Assembly: GCA_012845835.1 (NCBI GenBank)
Contig: JABAKD010000029.1
Span: forward strand, 6,068,405 to 6,132,404
Direction: 5' to 3'
Length of the DNA stretch: 64,000 bases
Source of the DNA: Undaria pinnatifida
Taxonomy: Eukaryota; Sar; Phaeophyceae; Laminariales; Alariaceae
Shown: piece by piece, positions 1-11,558 of the stretch
How the letters are laid out: every line of letters begins with the position of its first letter
Numbering within the stretch: position 1 is the first letter of the stretch
Translations under genes and position numbers: made by a program
The notes under the pieces: model-generated
What the model saw: only the letters and a program-made list of their open reading frames with translations
Told to the model about the DNA's origin: nothing
Database searches by the model: none

Positions 1-110
1 ACCACAACAACCACAACAACCACAACAACAACCACAACCACAACTAAAACCACAACTAAAACCACAACGACAACCACAAACACAACCAAAAACACAACCA
101 CATACTTCTA
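1..110. repeat. CAA/CCACAA microsatellite
   Basis: The window opens inside a simple repeat of ACCACAACA-type units that decays to ACCACAACTAAA and similar variants by about position 110. The left boundary is outside the window. From 111 to about 740 I see no gene and no clear repeat. Confidence 0.9.
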
Positions 111-744
111 CTACTATAGATTTCTGCTGTGTCATCTATTAGTACGCCAGACGCTGACCCGTTCTTGGAAAAAGAACTGCCCAGGACTCCAAAATTCAAA
201 CTCCTCGCCGCGATATTCGGATGTGTTTCTCACCTCCCGTATGCAGTACGCTTCAACGACCAGGTACAGGGGACGGATACGGAAGGCGTTAGACAGCGCC
301 CTTCGAACAAAGTGATTTGACCGAGAAATACTCCAACACTGCCCCCACTAAGCTCTTTGATCACTCATTGACTCAGTAGCTCAGTGAGTAGTGCTACATA
401 GTATGTTAAACAACCAAAATAACCGTTCAAATCATGTCTTCAGCGCGCACGCTCAAGCAAGACTAATATGAAGTTGGTGAGAGTTTAACGCACCACAAAT
501 AACACCAACCACTGCCGTCACGTGACTCAGTAACTCGTTGGGTTTTGCCGAAAAACCAACTAAATGTGTTCTTGTGTTCGTTCATTTATCATCACCGATT
601 TCATAAGAGGGATCTCCGGAGCTATCCCCTCTCCACGCGCTACTACAGATGGTAGTAATCAGGAGAACACTAACAATTATCATAACCATTTACACAATGT
701 CTCCAGCACGCACCCTCTTGAATACAAAATGACGAAGCTTTCAT

Positions 745-1705
745 TCATCCCCCCTCCCCCCCTCCAACGCCCTCTCCTTCCCCACACCCCGCACGATCAC
801 CTAGACCCAGCACCGCGCGTATAGCGAGCCCATACATATATGAATAATATCGCGATCGGAGGATCACACACAATGTTGCGAAGATCAGTGTCGACCAAAT
901 CCTTCATCTCATAGCTGGAGTGTATTTTAAAATTATGTGACTTCAATTTCTTGAAAACCCTTCCCCCCCCCCCCCCCCCCCCCTCCCCCCCCTTTTTTTT
1001 TGTTCCTCGCTTTCTCTTTCTTAAACGCCCCACTTAATATCGAAGACCGCCAGAGTAATAAACACTTTCAAGCCCTGGATATCGCGTCGTTATCGTTTTA
1101 GAGCCGTCCATGCCGCTGCTGCAATTTCCACCCACCCCCGCCCCTGAGGCCCCCTTCTTCTCCACCACCCGCACCATCGCCTAGACCTAGCACCACGCGA
1201 ATAGCAAACCCCTGCATCTATGCGACCTAATGCTATCCCCCCCCGCCCCCCGCCCCCCCCCCGGCACATTCCCCCCCCCCTCTTCCACGAGAAGGATTTA
1301 TAGTTTCCACGCAATCATTGACCTGCCCCACCCGTCCCCTCTCCCCCCTCCCCCCCCCCTGCCCCCTTTTTGATTGAAATCGGGCCCCCACGTCCTTAAA
1401 AAACTCCGCCCTCCCCTCACCGGTTATTCGACTTACAGTATTCACTTGATAAACTGATGCATTTCCTTCCACAGCAGTCAGATTTTGTCCCCTTCAGAAA
1501 CAGGTTTTATAGTTTCCGCGCACAGACTGGCTCACATCACCATGTTGACCCCGATAGCTGTACTGCAGTTGCAAGGGAAGTCGCCGACCTAAAACCTTAA
1601 TGAGGACACACAACCCGTACTACGCGCGATCGGAGTATCACACACAGCTTGCAAAGATGAGTTCAAAAAAAAAATTGATCTCACAGCTGGAGTGTATTTT
1701 CATTT
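745..1705 (-). mobile_element. GCR repeat family, copy 1 (G/C-run element, minus orientation)
   Basis: This is a diverged copy of a family seen about eight times in the window. Read on the minus strand it starts at about 1700 with the conserved end CTCCAGCTGTGAGATC. It then has the block with GTGTGATACTCCGATCGCGC, a block with CTGTGCGCGGAAACTATAAA, and long G runs (on the plus strand C runs near 961-993 and 1240-1275). A second, diverged copy of the terminal block lies internally at 860-930. No transposase is visible; the open frames here are glycine/arginine-rich readings of G runs. I infer a non-autonomous DNA transposon. Confidence 0.7.
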
Positions 1706-3070
1706 TTATTAAATATGATGTCGGTGATAATCGTACTCACTACACATGTGCCTCGTTAGTTACATAGCCAATGCCCACTGAGCCGAAAGGAAACGACACA
1801 CAGAAGTAGTAGCTACGATAGGGCAAGCGTTTGAAGGCGGCCGTGAAAAAAGCATCCTCGGAATGAAATTTAAATGTCAATTTGGAAATGAGGCTAATTT
1901 GGAAGTGTTGTCCCTTATTTGTTCGTTCAAGCTCTACACATGCCAAGATCCAAGAATAGCTCGGGCGTGTACCACCCAAAATACAAAATAAAACGCTCTT
2001 CTCGTTTGGCTCGCTCAGCGTCTATCCGCGTTCACGTCGAGGTGCGGAACGTATACGGCGGGGCGAGGGGCGTTGGAACCGCCCCCCCGAGGACGGCGCT
2101 CGAACGGAGCTATTTGACCGATAATTTCACTTCCGAGAATTGCATACTGAGACCGAGACGAGAAAAACTTGCGACCAAATCCCCGAAAAACATAATGATC
2201 ATATACATTATTTCGGTTCTTTAAACGGTCCTTACATTCGGATACGTCTAGTTATCCCGCAAGAGAAAAATAGACACACGTAGTCAACAACGCCCACAAA
2301 CGCTGTCGCACCTCCTCGATGAGCGGGTTGCCCGCGCGGCGGGAGAGCGCAGGCCGGCTTTACCACCCTTGTTTGCACCCATGCCGACGCACCCACGTCG
2401 AGATCCGCCCCAGGGCGGGGCGCTCCCACACCCCGACACTAATCCCATCCACGTTCGTACTGCTATTACCACAACTGCTGTATGCTCCTGCTCCTGCTAC
2501 TGCTGCTGTAGTGGTGCTGCTGCCGAGATTTCTCTAGTCCAGGCGGTTGCTACTCATGCTTGGTGCTGTGCTGTTGCTGAGGTTAGTTGATTAGCTGGCA
2601 ATTTTTCTACGAACAAAACAACAAGGATAAAAAACATTGTGAAAGTTTATCGAAATATCGAAATTTGAAAAACAACTTGTTGTGGTGTTCCAAGTGGCAT
2701 GCAAGTCTCAAGGAGGCGGAACGCAATCCCTTGCCAAATCGAACCAGCTAAGGGACGTTTGAGGCGCCGAGCGCCGCCACGGAGCTTGGCCGAGATCCAG
2801 ACATGCTTTAAATTGTACCCATGGCAAGCTAACCTGCCCTGCGGCCGAAAGTGCGAGAAGAAACACTCGGCCGCGGAGAGCAGCAAGCCAAGAAAAAACG
2901 AACATCGTGTTTCACATATAAATATTATGTACGTAATACGTGTAAGTGATGAAAGCAGATACGTGATACATTCGTCAAAAAGTGAACAAAGTCGTCCAGT
3001 CGGGCGTTACATACGTACGTATCAGTCGCTTCCTGTTGAAGGTATTCCTCAACTCCAGAGTGACTGTGGA
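1706..3070. other. No recognisable gene
   Basis: Open frames of up to 155 codons exist on both strands (for example 2699-3166 plus and 2647-2886 minus), but they overlap each other antisense and match no family I know. 2300-2560 is GC-rich with a TGCTCC/CTGCTG low-complexity stretch at 2480-2525. I cannot support a gene here. Confidence 0.4.
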
Positions 3071-3077
3071 GCCTATC

Positions 3078-3135
3078 CTGTGACCACGAACTTAATTATG
3101 CGAGTTAATGTGAGAACAACAACAACAACAACCTT
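3078..3135 (+). repeat. Fragment of SINE-like dispersed repeat
   Basis: The stretch TGTGACCACGAACTTAATTA followed by TGCGAGTTAATGTGAGAAC and an AAC microsatellite is the end block of a dispersed repeat. The same block occurs at 15354-15420 and 24246-24302, and inverted at 13738, 24375 and 27406. Confidence 0.65.
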
Positions 3136-4900
3136 TCAAGACTCGCACACAGCTGAATTAGACTGACCGGATGCCGCCAAGGAAACCAAACAATTTGTTA
3201 CTGTATCCTACGGACGAGAACGATTTTACATGTTTTCCATATGATATGAAGAAATATACGAGGAGAGATCAACCAAACGAAGCACGAAAGAACGTACGAG
3301 CTACCCAAGGGCTCACAAAGAAAGTTACCCCGCACGAAACACTTTACCCCACCTCACCACCCCCACCCCCCTGAGGGCGGAAGGAAAACTTGTTCTCTTT
3401 CGACTGGGTAATTCTTGGATTTTTGTTCTCTCTCATTTTTTGTTTCAATGACAATGCTGTTCTTCGGTGCTTGGGCATACTACACGTAGACGTTATTCAT
3501 AGCAAAAGATAGGTTGAGATAATACACACCAAGAGATTGGTTGAGATACATAAGAGCGATGATCTATGATGGGCTGGCGACGCCTGTGAAGGTATGATTC
3601 CTGGAGACAACTCCCCCCCAACTTGCCTCGAAACCAAAGCCAAACACTTTGCTTCTCAAGCACTTGCTTCTTCCTTGCATTCCACTTCTTCTTGCTTGGA
3701 TATCACCGCCTCAGCGAAAAATCTACGACAACCTTGGGCGATCGTGAGAGTTTGACTAGTCTGAGTATGACTCGTCCGACTCATCTCACCCTCCCTCGAG
3801 CTGTAAGACGTTACGCCGGCGTGCTGCGGGGGCTCTGACAGCCTTACCCTTCTGCTGTGGGGCCGTTCGGGGTGCGACGCGGGCTCTGACAGCCCTACCC
3901 GCGCCCGTTCGCAGCTTTTTCGCCGCCACCGCTTTTTCTGCTTCGCTTACGTCAAAGCTGTCTTCGAATATTCCAGTGTTGGCATCTGTTTTTCACAGAG
4001 CCAACGAAGTGGCATGCCTCCCTTTAACGTGGTGGGATATGGAGTACGTCCATAACCACTCTACAGGGATGCAAAATACGCACGTCAGGGGTACGTTGGT
4101 GCAGCATGGTGTATGCATCTAGATGGCGTGCTCTTCGAATCGGTTGTCTGGACTAGAGCAATTACATTTTTTTTCGAGTCCCACTTGGGGACGAAAGGAC
4201 AGGCGGGATGTTTCTGAGGCGCAGCTTTCCCGGTATCGGGTTCAACCACCCACGTCTTGGCCTTGCCCCTGTCCGTTCCTGAACAGTCGTCCATGCTGAG
4301 CCCGTAGCAGCAAATGAACTCTAAGCTATCCGCTCGATTTCCCTAGGCGCGTTCTCGCTAGGTTATCTTATCGAAGGGGTTAGGTTAGAGGGTTCCCCCC
4401 GCCACGGAGACTGTGGTCATCGTGACACCCTTCTCTCTCTTTCTCAGTCTCTCCTGCGGTACGCAGGGCGTGGCAGTCCGTGACCACGTCAAGCTCAGAG
4501 GCTACCTGTGTCGACCTCAGGGGCTACGTGGATTGCAGTACACCCAACCCTGGACTGTGCCTCCTTAGTTTTATAGGGTTTAGTATAGGGTTGTTGTATG
4601 TTGGAAATGGGGTAGCGTTTGAGGGGGGGATGGGGGTCTCGTACACCCCTCCCTAACCTGAGAGGTCCAAAACAATTTTTCGCGAGTGTGGTGTCGGAAT
4701 GTTTTTTTTGTGTGCCCTTGCGCGACCTTGAGAATAAAATAAATATCGTAGACCCACCATATTGGGCGTGCAGCAAGATAAATAAAAGCAAGCAACACAG
4801 CGCTACGAGAAATAAACACATAGCCACGCGTCGTCTAAGAATTTCGAATATAAGATGTAGACAGCGGTCCACGTATTAATGCATACGAAATTGTTAACTC
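3136..4900. other. No recognisable gene; one short duplicated motif
   Basis: Only short overlapping open frames are present. At 3827-3900 the motif GGGCTCTGACAGCC-TACCC occurs twice about 58 bases apart. No splice-consistent exon with a recognisable domain was found. Confidence 0.4.
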
Positions 4901-4929
4901 GCTACACGCAGCTGCGATACATGCCGTCA

Positions 4930-6045
4930 AGGTACGCTTCTGTGATGACCTAAACATTTTGAAGGACCTGGTTCACCTCGAGGAGGACCTCGGGGTGAAC
5001 GGGGTTGAAGGTTGAACCACTAGCCGCGTGTGCGGGGTCAGTCTTGCGCATGCTGGTCGCCGACGACCCACGCATTGCGTCTAAGTCGTTGGAAGGCCTT
5101 GCAAAGATGATGGCCGTCATTGTGGCCGTTTTGGAAGCAACAGCACTCACAATGTCCGAGAAGAAAACGCAGACGTTGTTGCTGTGCGCACATTCAACAA
5201 GGTGCTCCCCACCTCACCGCGCGTCGTCGAAGCAACGAACCATAGGTATATGCAGACCGTGAAGTTTCTGTACCTGGGCGGTCTTTTCAACGCGAACGCC
5301 GACATCATGCCAGAGATCAAACGACGGATCCGACATACACATGCTACGATCGTTTCAAGCGCGAACCGTACGATGTGGAGGATGCCCCGTTTCACGCTAA
5401 AGGTGCTCCTGGTAAAGGCCGAGGTGACGGAAACCCTGTTGCACGGGTGTGTGAACTGGGCTCTCAGCCTGGAGCGCTTGTAATTCCAAACGGCACGCAC
5501 AACGTCCTTCTAAGGATCATTGGCTTTTAGCGCCGACATCTCAGCGACCGCCGCATGTCGTACGCCAAGGCTATCAAGAAGGCAATAAATGTGTGAGCGT
5601 TAAGACGACTATCCACAAACGACGCGCCTTTTTTGCGGGAGCCGTACAACCCACGACCAATGACCGACTGACCCACTGTGTGATATTCGGGAAGATGACT
5701 TGTGGGGTCAACCCGGGACGTGGACGGCCGGAAAAGAACTGGGCACAGTGTCTTGCAGGCGACATCAGGGTATTTGAAGCAACTCAAGTGTCCATGGATA
5801 GCTCTCCCTTGCTGTTCGGAGTAGAGACTATGCTATGGCCGAGGGCGGCTAAGAAGGGTTGGAACTGGCAGCGGAGTATCGTCGAAGCTGCGGACCGCTT
5901 CATAACGAGATGGCTTATTGGCGAGGCGGAGAAGAGCGAGGCTATGCCTCACACCAGAGAACGCCAAGAGCAGCAACCAATGGACACCGGGGGGACTTGG
6001 AGAGGGACGCAGTCGTACAGAGACAGCTGTAGATGAAAGCATATT
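4930..6045 (+). pseudogene. Non-LTR retrotransposon (LINE), 3' part of reverse transcriptase ORF
   Basis: This is the C-terminal part of a LINE reverse transcriptase, broken by frameshifts and stops. At 4930-5015 one frame has a KVRFCDDLNILKDLVHLEED-like segment. At 5040-5160 another has a degraded YADD region (here MLVADDPRIASKSLEGLA) followed by VSEKKTQT-like residues. At 5184-5483 the thumb region reads FLYLGGLFNANADI...EIKRRI, then LLHGCVNWALSLERL. At 5593-6036 the distal ORF2 tail continues (RGRPEKNWAQC...DIRVFEATQ...LLFGVETMLW). LINEs copy themselves by nicking the target and reverse transcribing from the nick, and 5' truncation such as this is their usual fate. It resembles the LINE at 25.0-28.7 kb but belongs to a different subfamily. 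It cannot make an active enzyme. Confidence 0.8.
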
Positions 6046-6109
6046 CGAAATTGTAGATCGTGTGGCAAGGTACCTGTTTGACTAACATCATAGACTATAC
6101 TACCTACAC

Positions 6110-6900
6110 CCACATATAAGACCATACCTCCCACAGAAAACACCACACCGGTGATATTTTTCTTGTATTTAAAACGAAGAGGCGAATTACCACCCGGGTT
6201 ACATAAGGTAACACACCCCTGAGGTTACACCGCATATATTCACGCCCCCCCTCTTCTATCAGCCGGTGATACGGCATTTTCCTGGGGATCACACACATCT
6301 CACACCCTCCGTGTGCGGGAAGACACCCCGTTTGTTGCCTGCTTCAACATGAACGTGGAGGGAGAACAGAATGCCGCCATCAGCACCTCCGCTGCTCTTA
6401 CAACTGCTGCGATCGCAGCAGTGCAGGTGCGACCGATCTCCTTGCCCTTTCAATAGGAGTAAACATTCTGTACACCTGCGGCTTCTTCTGCCCCTGCGGC
6501 TGCTCCTTATGCAGCTCCTGCTGCTGCTGTTGACTCGACAGCAGCAGCAGCTGGCACAGCAACAGGCGTCAACATGGCCGTAGTTGTTGACTCGCTAGCA
6601 GCAGCACAGTCGTTGCTGACTCGCTAGCTACAGCACACGCGAGTACTGCAGAAGCAGTGTCATCACACCCCTTTTTTTCACACGCCTAACTATCATACCC
6701 TCTACACCCTCCTGTGGGTTTGAGGAAGTAAGTGCTATCATACCCCGTGGTTTATCACACCCCCTTCGTGGCCCCCTCGAGCCGCACTTTATCATCCGGG
6801 TTACTTAAGATACCACACCCCCCACAGAATATCACACCCGGCGGTGATAAGTTTCTTAAAAGCGAAAACGTTATCACCGGAGTTGGGTTTCTTAAAAGAG
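6110..6900. repeat. Degenerate ATCACACCC-type direct repeats
   Basis: Segments around 6131-6175 (CCCACAGAAAACACCACACC..GGTGATA) and 6826-6875 (CCCACAGAATATCACACCC..GGTGATAAG) are direct repeats. Further CCGGGTTAC-TAAG and ATCACACC copies lie between. 6370-6640 is a CTG/GCAGCAG low-complexity stretch. No gene is supported. Confidence 0.5.
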
Positions 6901-6934
6901 GACACGCGCAATAATTCTCGAGGCGGGAAAATAA

Positions 6935-7170
6935 CTGTGGTCGGGTCGGGAACGGGTCGGGACGGGAACGGGAATCCCGAGTGTATTTCGTTCCCAACGG
7001 CGAATTCCCGCCCCTTCCTGACGTCGGTCTCTGTTTCCTGTTCCCGCCGTCTACCGTCCCGACTTTCGGCATCTTGTTCCCGTCTCGTCTGTTTCCCGTC
7101 TCGTTGTAATATGTATGCACCCCTCTGCCCGTCGCACCGTCCGCCTAGCTACTTGTTCCCATCCCGTACC
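6935..7170. repeat. GGGACGGGAAC / GTTCCCGTCCC low-complexity block
   Basis: The block begins with GGGTCGGGAACGGG-type units on the plus strand and switches after about 7000 to the complementary CCCGTC/TTCCCG units. The two halves are therefore partly inverted relative to one another. Confidence 0.5.
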
Positions 7171-7574
7171 GACGTTCGCGCACACAGTTTCTCCCATTCC
7201 GCAACTCACTTAAGAGGATGCTCACATCCCATTTACCATGGGTTGTGTATTTCCCCCACCATAAAACTGTAGGAGATTCAACTGGAATATATTCCAGTTT
7301 TGATTATCATTCAACTTTGGATGCGCAACAGCTGCAGCAGTAGTACATCATAGATATGCACCGGAGGAGATTGTTTCGTCCGTATATATTTTTGATAAAT
7401 AATTGTTTATCCCACATTTCCAACAAATTTACATAATATTTAATAAGCAACGTTTTCTTTCTTTTAAAAGGCGGCGAAAGTTCGTTTGATTGAGCAATGG
7501 ATTGGCAAATAGCACTTCAGTATTACTTTCCTCTTGTCAACCGTTCGTTGTCTCGAGCCCTCTTTCACGATCGT

Positions 7575-7790
7575 GTTCCCAACCATCTCGGTCTCCATCT
7601 CCTGCCCATATTCCCACAACGTTCTCGACCGATTTCCCAACTGTGTCCCCGACAGTTTTGCCGACTATGTTCCAGATCGATTCTCGACTATCTTGCCGAC
7701 CGATTTCCCGACTGTGTTCTCGATCATTTTTCCGACTACGTACCAGACCAAGTTCCCGACCTGCTCCCAAACCCGTCCCGTGATCCCGCC
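7575..7790. repeat. 24-bp imperfect tandem repeat
   Basis: Units of about 24 bp near GTGTTCCCGACCGATTTCCC+GACT follow one another about seven times from 7600 to 7770. Because 24 is a multiple of three, several frames stay open on both strands. One plus-strand frame (7497-8027) gives a FPDxVPDxFSDYVPD-like peptide. I regard these frames as by-products of the repeat. Confidence 0.65.
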
Positions 7791-8404
7791 CCGCCAAGAG
7801 TTCGTGGAATCCCGTCCCGTCGCGTCAACCAAATGGTTCCCCGCCTTTCCTTTTTTCCTTCCCATTCCCGTCCCCCGTTGAGCAAACGGGAAACTTTTCC
7901 CATGCCGTCGCTCGGGAAGAACCAAATATTATTCCACCTGCGGCGGGCTAAACGGCTACAGTCCCATACCGAGATCGGTGTCTTCGTTACCGCGCGTAGT
8001 TTTGGTTTCTTATGTAGTACGCGGTAAGGGGGGCGCGAAAGTACTATAATAGCCCTGAACCCTCTACAGCGGGTGGTATTTTCTTCGTTGCTCGTTTTCG
8101 ATGATTTCAATGCGGGAAGCGCGAAAGCGACAGTAGTAATGAGTCTCTTTCGTTTTTTTTTTTTTTTCTAATGTTTTCCTTTCTTGTTTGCTCGCTTGTC
8201 TCCGTCATCACCGGCCTTTTGGCCTTAGTATACTTCGTCCGTGTAACAGCAGGTATGTTTGTGTTGCTTTGTCCGTTCTACAGATATCGGTTCCTCTTCA
8301 GCGCGTATGTTGTTCTTGCAGCCTCCCCTGTCCTTTCCGATCTTCTTGCATCACATTTTTCCCAGTGGAGAGTTTCGGGGAAAAAAAAATGAAAATAAAG
8401 TGAA

Positions 8405-9330
8405 AATGGTCGGGGGCGGTTGCTCATGGTCGCGGCGTGCTTCCAGGATTTGTATTTTGAAAATATGAACAACACTAAAATGCTCAGGGGCCTCTTCGCC
8501 GTGCTCTTAAAGTCTACAGAGAGATCAAAGCGTAAGACCTGCGCTTGATATGAAACGAGCTTCGAGCTTTCTGCCGGTCTAACACACACGGCACTCTACC
8601 ACCTTTCGCCGCAACTCGCTCCCTCCGCCCCTCTTACCCAAAGTCACAATGGCCAGTTGTCGTCGCCGTCCTCCTTGCCGTCACCCAGCTCCAAGTTGCG
8701 TTGCTTGCTTAGCTACTTGGTGTTGCGTTGCGTTGGGAACTCGACAACAACATCTACTTCCCCTCCTCTCATCATGTAGCCTGCCTAGATTGATCCTGCT
8801 GTGCTGATTTCGCCGCCCCAGCAGTATCACCAAGCGACGACTGGTTGGAAAAGCTGACAAGCTCTGATACTCTACGCTTTGGCAGCGAGTTGGCCTCCAC
8901 CCCGGCAACCTTCCTCGCGGTGATCCAGCTTGAGACGCTGCTTGTCATTACTGTTTCTATCGTGCGATGCCTAAAAATTGTCTGCCTGCTGGATTGATCA
9001 TGGGACACTGCTGCTGTTTTCGTCCCAACAGCGTCACGAAATCACGCCTGGTACGAGGAGATGGCGGGCCCTGCCATGCTACAAAATAATTGGCAGGGAG
9101 TTAGTGTTAATTTTTGTAGTGGTGCAGGCAACCTATTGCCGTGTGTGCTCTATTCCCTGACCAGTTTGTTGATCAGGGGTGGGAGCTAATTTTGAAGCCT
9201 TCCCCCTGAGCAAGAAGGTTGCTCAGGTGTTGTTTTCGCCGTCAACGTCTATTATGCGGCTAAACGTTAGCAAACCCTGAGCAACGCTACCCCTGACCTA
9301 TTCGTTTTATCACTTTTTTTCTTCTCCCGA
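8405..9330 (+). repeat. ~900-bp dispersed repeat, copy A
   Basis: This block is collinear with 28990-29880. Shared landmarks in order: GGGGCGGTT-CTCATGGTCG, the GTGCTTCCA-GATTT block, the CCAGCTC-AGTTGCGTTGC block, CTGTGCTG followed by a CGCCG...GTATC block, ACGCTTTGGCAGCG, CCAGCTTGAGA, and the GCGTCACGAAA block. No conserved reading frame survives in both copies. The class is unknown; it could be a long terminal repeat or a non-autonomous element. Confidence 0.65.
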
Positions 9331-9385
9331 ATCTCACTAGTATACCTGTCGTTTGTCTGCCTTTTCTTTTTTTTTTGTTTTCGTC

Positions 9386-9561
9386 TTTTGCTTTCGAAGT
9401 GGTATCATATTATTGCGCCCCCCCCGCTCGGAGCACGGAGGGCGGAGAGAGGGGCAGGTCCCTGGGGCTGCTCCAACAGCAGCCCCACGCTATCGTCCGT
9501 ATCCTTGAGCCAAGTTCCATCCCAACTTGCAATGTCGAGATTTCGACGCCAGCCTCCACCT
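9386..9561 (-). repeat. Split direct repeat B2
   Basis: Runs from TTTTGCTTTCGAAGTGGTAT through GCTCGGAGCACGG, GGGGCTGCTC, CACGCTATCGTCCGTA and TTTCGACGCCAGCCT. It aligns along its whole length with 10515-10691. Confidence 0.85.
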
Positions 9562-10078
9562 GAAACACTCGAAAAAAATAAACACACATATTACCGCACT
9601 GTTGTGCTCAGCACAAGCGCACACACGACACATCTAACACAAATATAGTCGACTAGAGGAGCACCAATAATATATACATGACGCCATTATACATATGTAC
9701 TCCGCGGCAAAGCAGCACTATTACGGTCAACTCTCTCTCCTGCAGTTTCAGGTTGCGCTAATACCGAGCCAAGCGTGGGACCGAACCACTGCGCCGGCTT
9801 ATTAGCACCTGTCATCATACAACATCTGCACAGCATAGTGCAAATTCCATACGAGGAGGAATGGACGGACCTCCACCGTGGAGACATGCGTGCATGTTCG
9901 CGAATCACGGTAAGCAAACCGACATCGCACGAACGCCTGCATTGAACAATGCAGCTTCCTGACGGAAAAAGGGGGGCACCTCCAGCTTAGAGACGTGCGC
10001 GCGCTACTCTGATGACAAAACAGGGACCCTGAGCACCACACATACAATATATCCAAACCTGCAACCAACGACACCCGG

Positions 10079-10234
10079 GCGGCTGATGCCGCCCCCTAGG
10101 TACGTGGAGCTAACAGCAGCGAACACTCTTTCGCGTTGCTGCGACCGCCTCATTGGGCGGCTGATACCGCCCCCTAGGTATGTGGAGCTAACAGCAGCGA
10201 ACACTCTCCCGCGTTGCTGCGACCGCCTCATTTT
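10079..10234. repeat. 78-bp tandem duplication with hairpin-forming core
   Basis: Two near-identical units begin GGGCGGCTGATGCCGCC (10077) and GGGCGGCTGATACCGCC (10155). Each contains AGCAGCGAACACTC followed by CGCGTTGCTGCG, which can pair as a stem, and CCCCCTAGGTA. The block lies between A2 and B2 of the recombinase element. Confidence 0.85.
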
Positions 10235-10311
10235 CCTTCCAATGACTCCCTTCAAAGCACGGGCGGGTGAGTGGGAAATCAGCCAGTTCATCACACCTTG
10301 AACCTGCCTTG

Positions 10312-10522
10312 CTGACGATGCTTCTCTCTTCTCTGCGTGCTTCCCTTGCCAGTCAGCAACCAGACAAACTGGTCTAAGGTTCCCTTTGCTATACCAGGAC
10401 AAATGCAAGTAACCACCCGCGTTGATCTCATTGATCAACGTACAATAACTCCAAAAGTCTTCCGGACATACGAAACCCTTAATTTCTCGTGCCTCGACAA
10501 TAATACGCTTGGTATTTTGCTT
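10312..10522 (-). repeat. Split direct repeat A2
   Basis: Aligns with 12951-13166: GCTGACGATGCTTCTCTC, the GCTATACCAGGACAA block, GTAACCACCCGCGTTGATCT and CTCGTGCCTCGAC-ATAATACG. I estimate roughly 85 percent identity by eye. Confidence 0.85.
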
Positions 10523-10691
10523 TCATAGTTGTATCATATTATTGCGCACCCCCCGCTCGGAGCACGGCGGGCGGAGAGAGGGGCAGATCCCCGGGGCTGC
10601 TCTGACAGCAGTCCCACGCTATCGTCCGTAATCCTGAGTCAAGTTCCATCCCAACCGGCAATGTTGAGCTTTCGACGCCAGCCTTCACCTT
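10515..10691 (-). repeat. Split direct repeat B1
   Basis: Partner of B2. It directly abuts A2, giving the B1-A2 junction expected for a split-direct-repeat retroelement. Confidence 0.85.
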
Positions 10692-10862
10692 ACGGACGCA
10701 TTGCGTCCCACCCTTACCCCCTTTGCTGTACCCCTAGGATGCGCCCGTCAAGATTCAACTTCTCCTTTCTATCCGCTTGGCATAAATAATAACGTTGCGT
10801 ACTAGCTGAATTAGTTACGTCGACTTCTACCTCTCCAGCTTTGAAATGGGGTTAATTTGCCC

Positions 10863-11558
10863 TCAATCTGTACCCTGCCCCGGCTGGATCCCGTTACCCA
10901 TCCCCTCCTGGGCCATTACATTTGCTACCCGGCTGGCATCCTTCCCGTGGCTACGAACGTACGCCTTATACGCATCAGACGCCCACTGGCCATCCCGTTG
11001 CAACGTCTCTGGGGAGGCACCCCATGCTGATGAGTGCGTTGCGCCCGCAATCCTAACGGAGTGCAGGGCGTACTCATCCGCCCGCACGCCCGCCAACGCA
11101 ACAAATTCTCGCAGGGCTACCGTCGCTTGTTGCTTCGTCCACATGGACCATCTGCCACCACCACTCCCGTACGCCACGAGGGGAGCCGACGATGGCAAAA
11201 AGCAAATAACAAGACATCAACTCGAGCATAAGATCGACAGCAACGCCACGGGCCCGCACGGGCCTCGGTGAACCCGCCCGAACGCGCAAAATCACCGCCC
11301 CTTTGCGCAACTGGTCGCCCTTAGACCCACGAAATCAATCCTCCACGCGGTCGGCTCTCGACCATTGCGCTGCCCCCAACTGTGCCCGACCGCCAAAGAA
11401 ACTCCCGTGTGCTCGCCGTAAACATACGTTTCGTGGATACGCGACCGGGTTTTCGCGAACGTTTCGAACGCGCGTGTCAAAAGACAAAACGACGCACACA
11501 ACACAAGCCACAACACGCGCCCCCCGTTACGGCAAGCAGGGATCAAAGTTTCGCCCAG
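10863..11558 (-). pseudogene. Tyrosine recombinase, C-terminal catalytic part
   Basis: The frame 11198-10863 carries the distal catalytic core of a DIRS-type tyrosine recombinase. It has an HxxR box (HSVRIAGATHSSAWGAS), then QRDGQWASDAYKAYVRSH, where the tyrosine of the AYKAYV segment is the expected nucleophile. The enzyme class cuts and rejoins DNA through a 3'-phosphotyrosine and integrates the circular cDNA. 11546-11292 continues the domain in shifted frames. The MITE at 11559-11825 separates it from the N-terminal half, so no functional protein can be read. The domain assignment is strong; the subgroup (DIRS or PAT) is inference from the flanking repeats. Confidence 0.8.

Noticed and set aside
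1090-1472. Gly/Arg-rich frames in the GCR copies (also 17073-17513 and 20182-20415)
   Set aside because: They are translations of G runs and change frame between copies.
2699-3166. 155-codon plus-strand frame
   Set aside because: It overlaps two antisense frames, ends in an AAC repeat belonging to a dispersed element, and matches no family.
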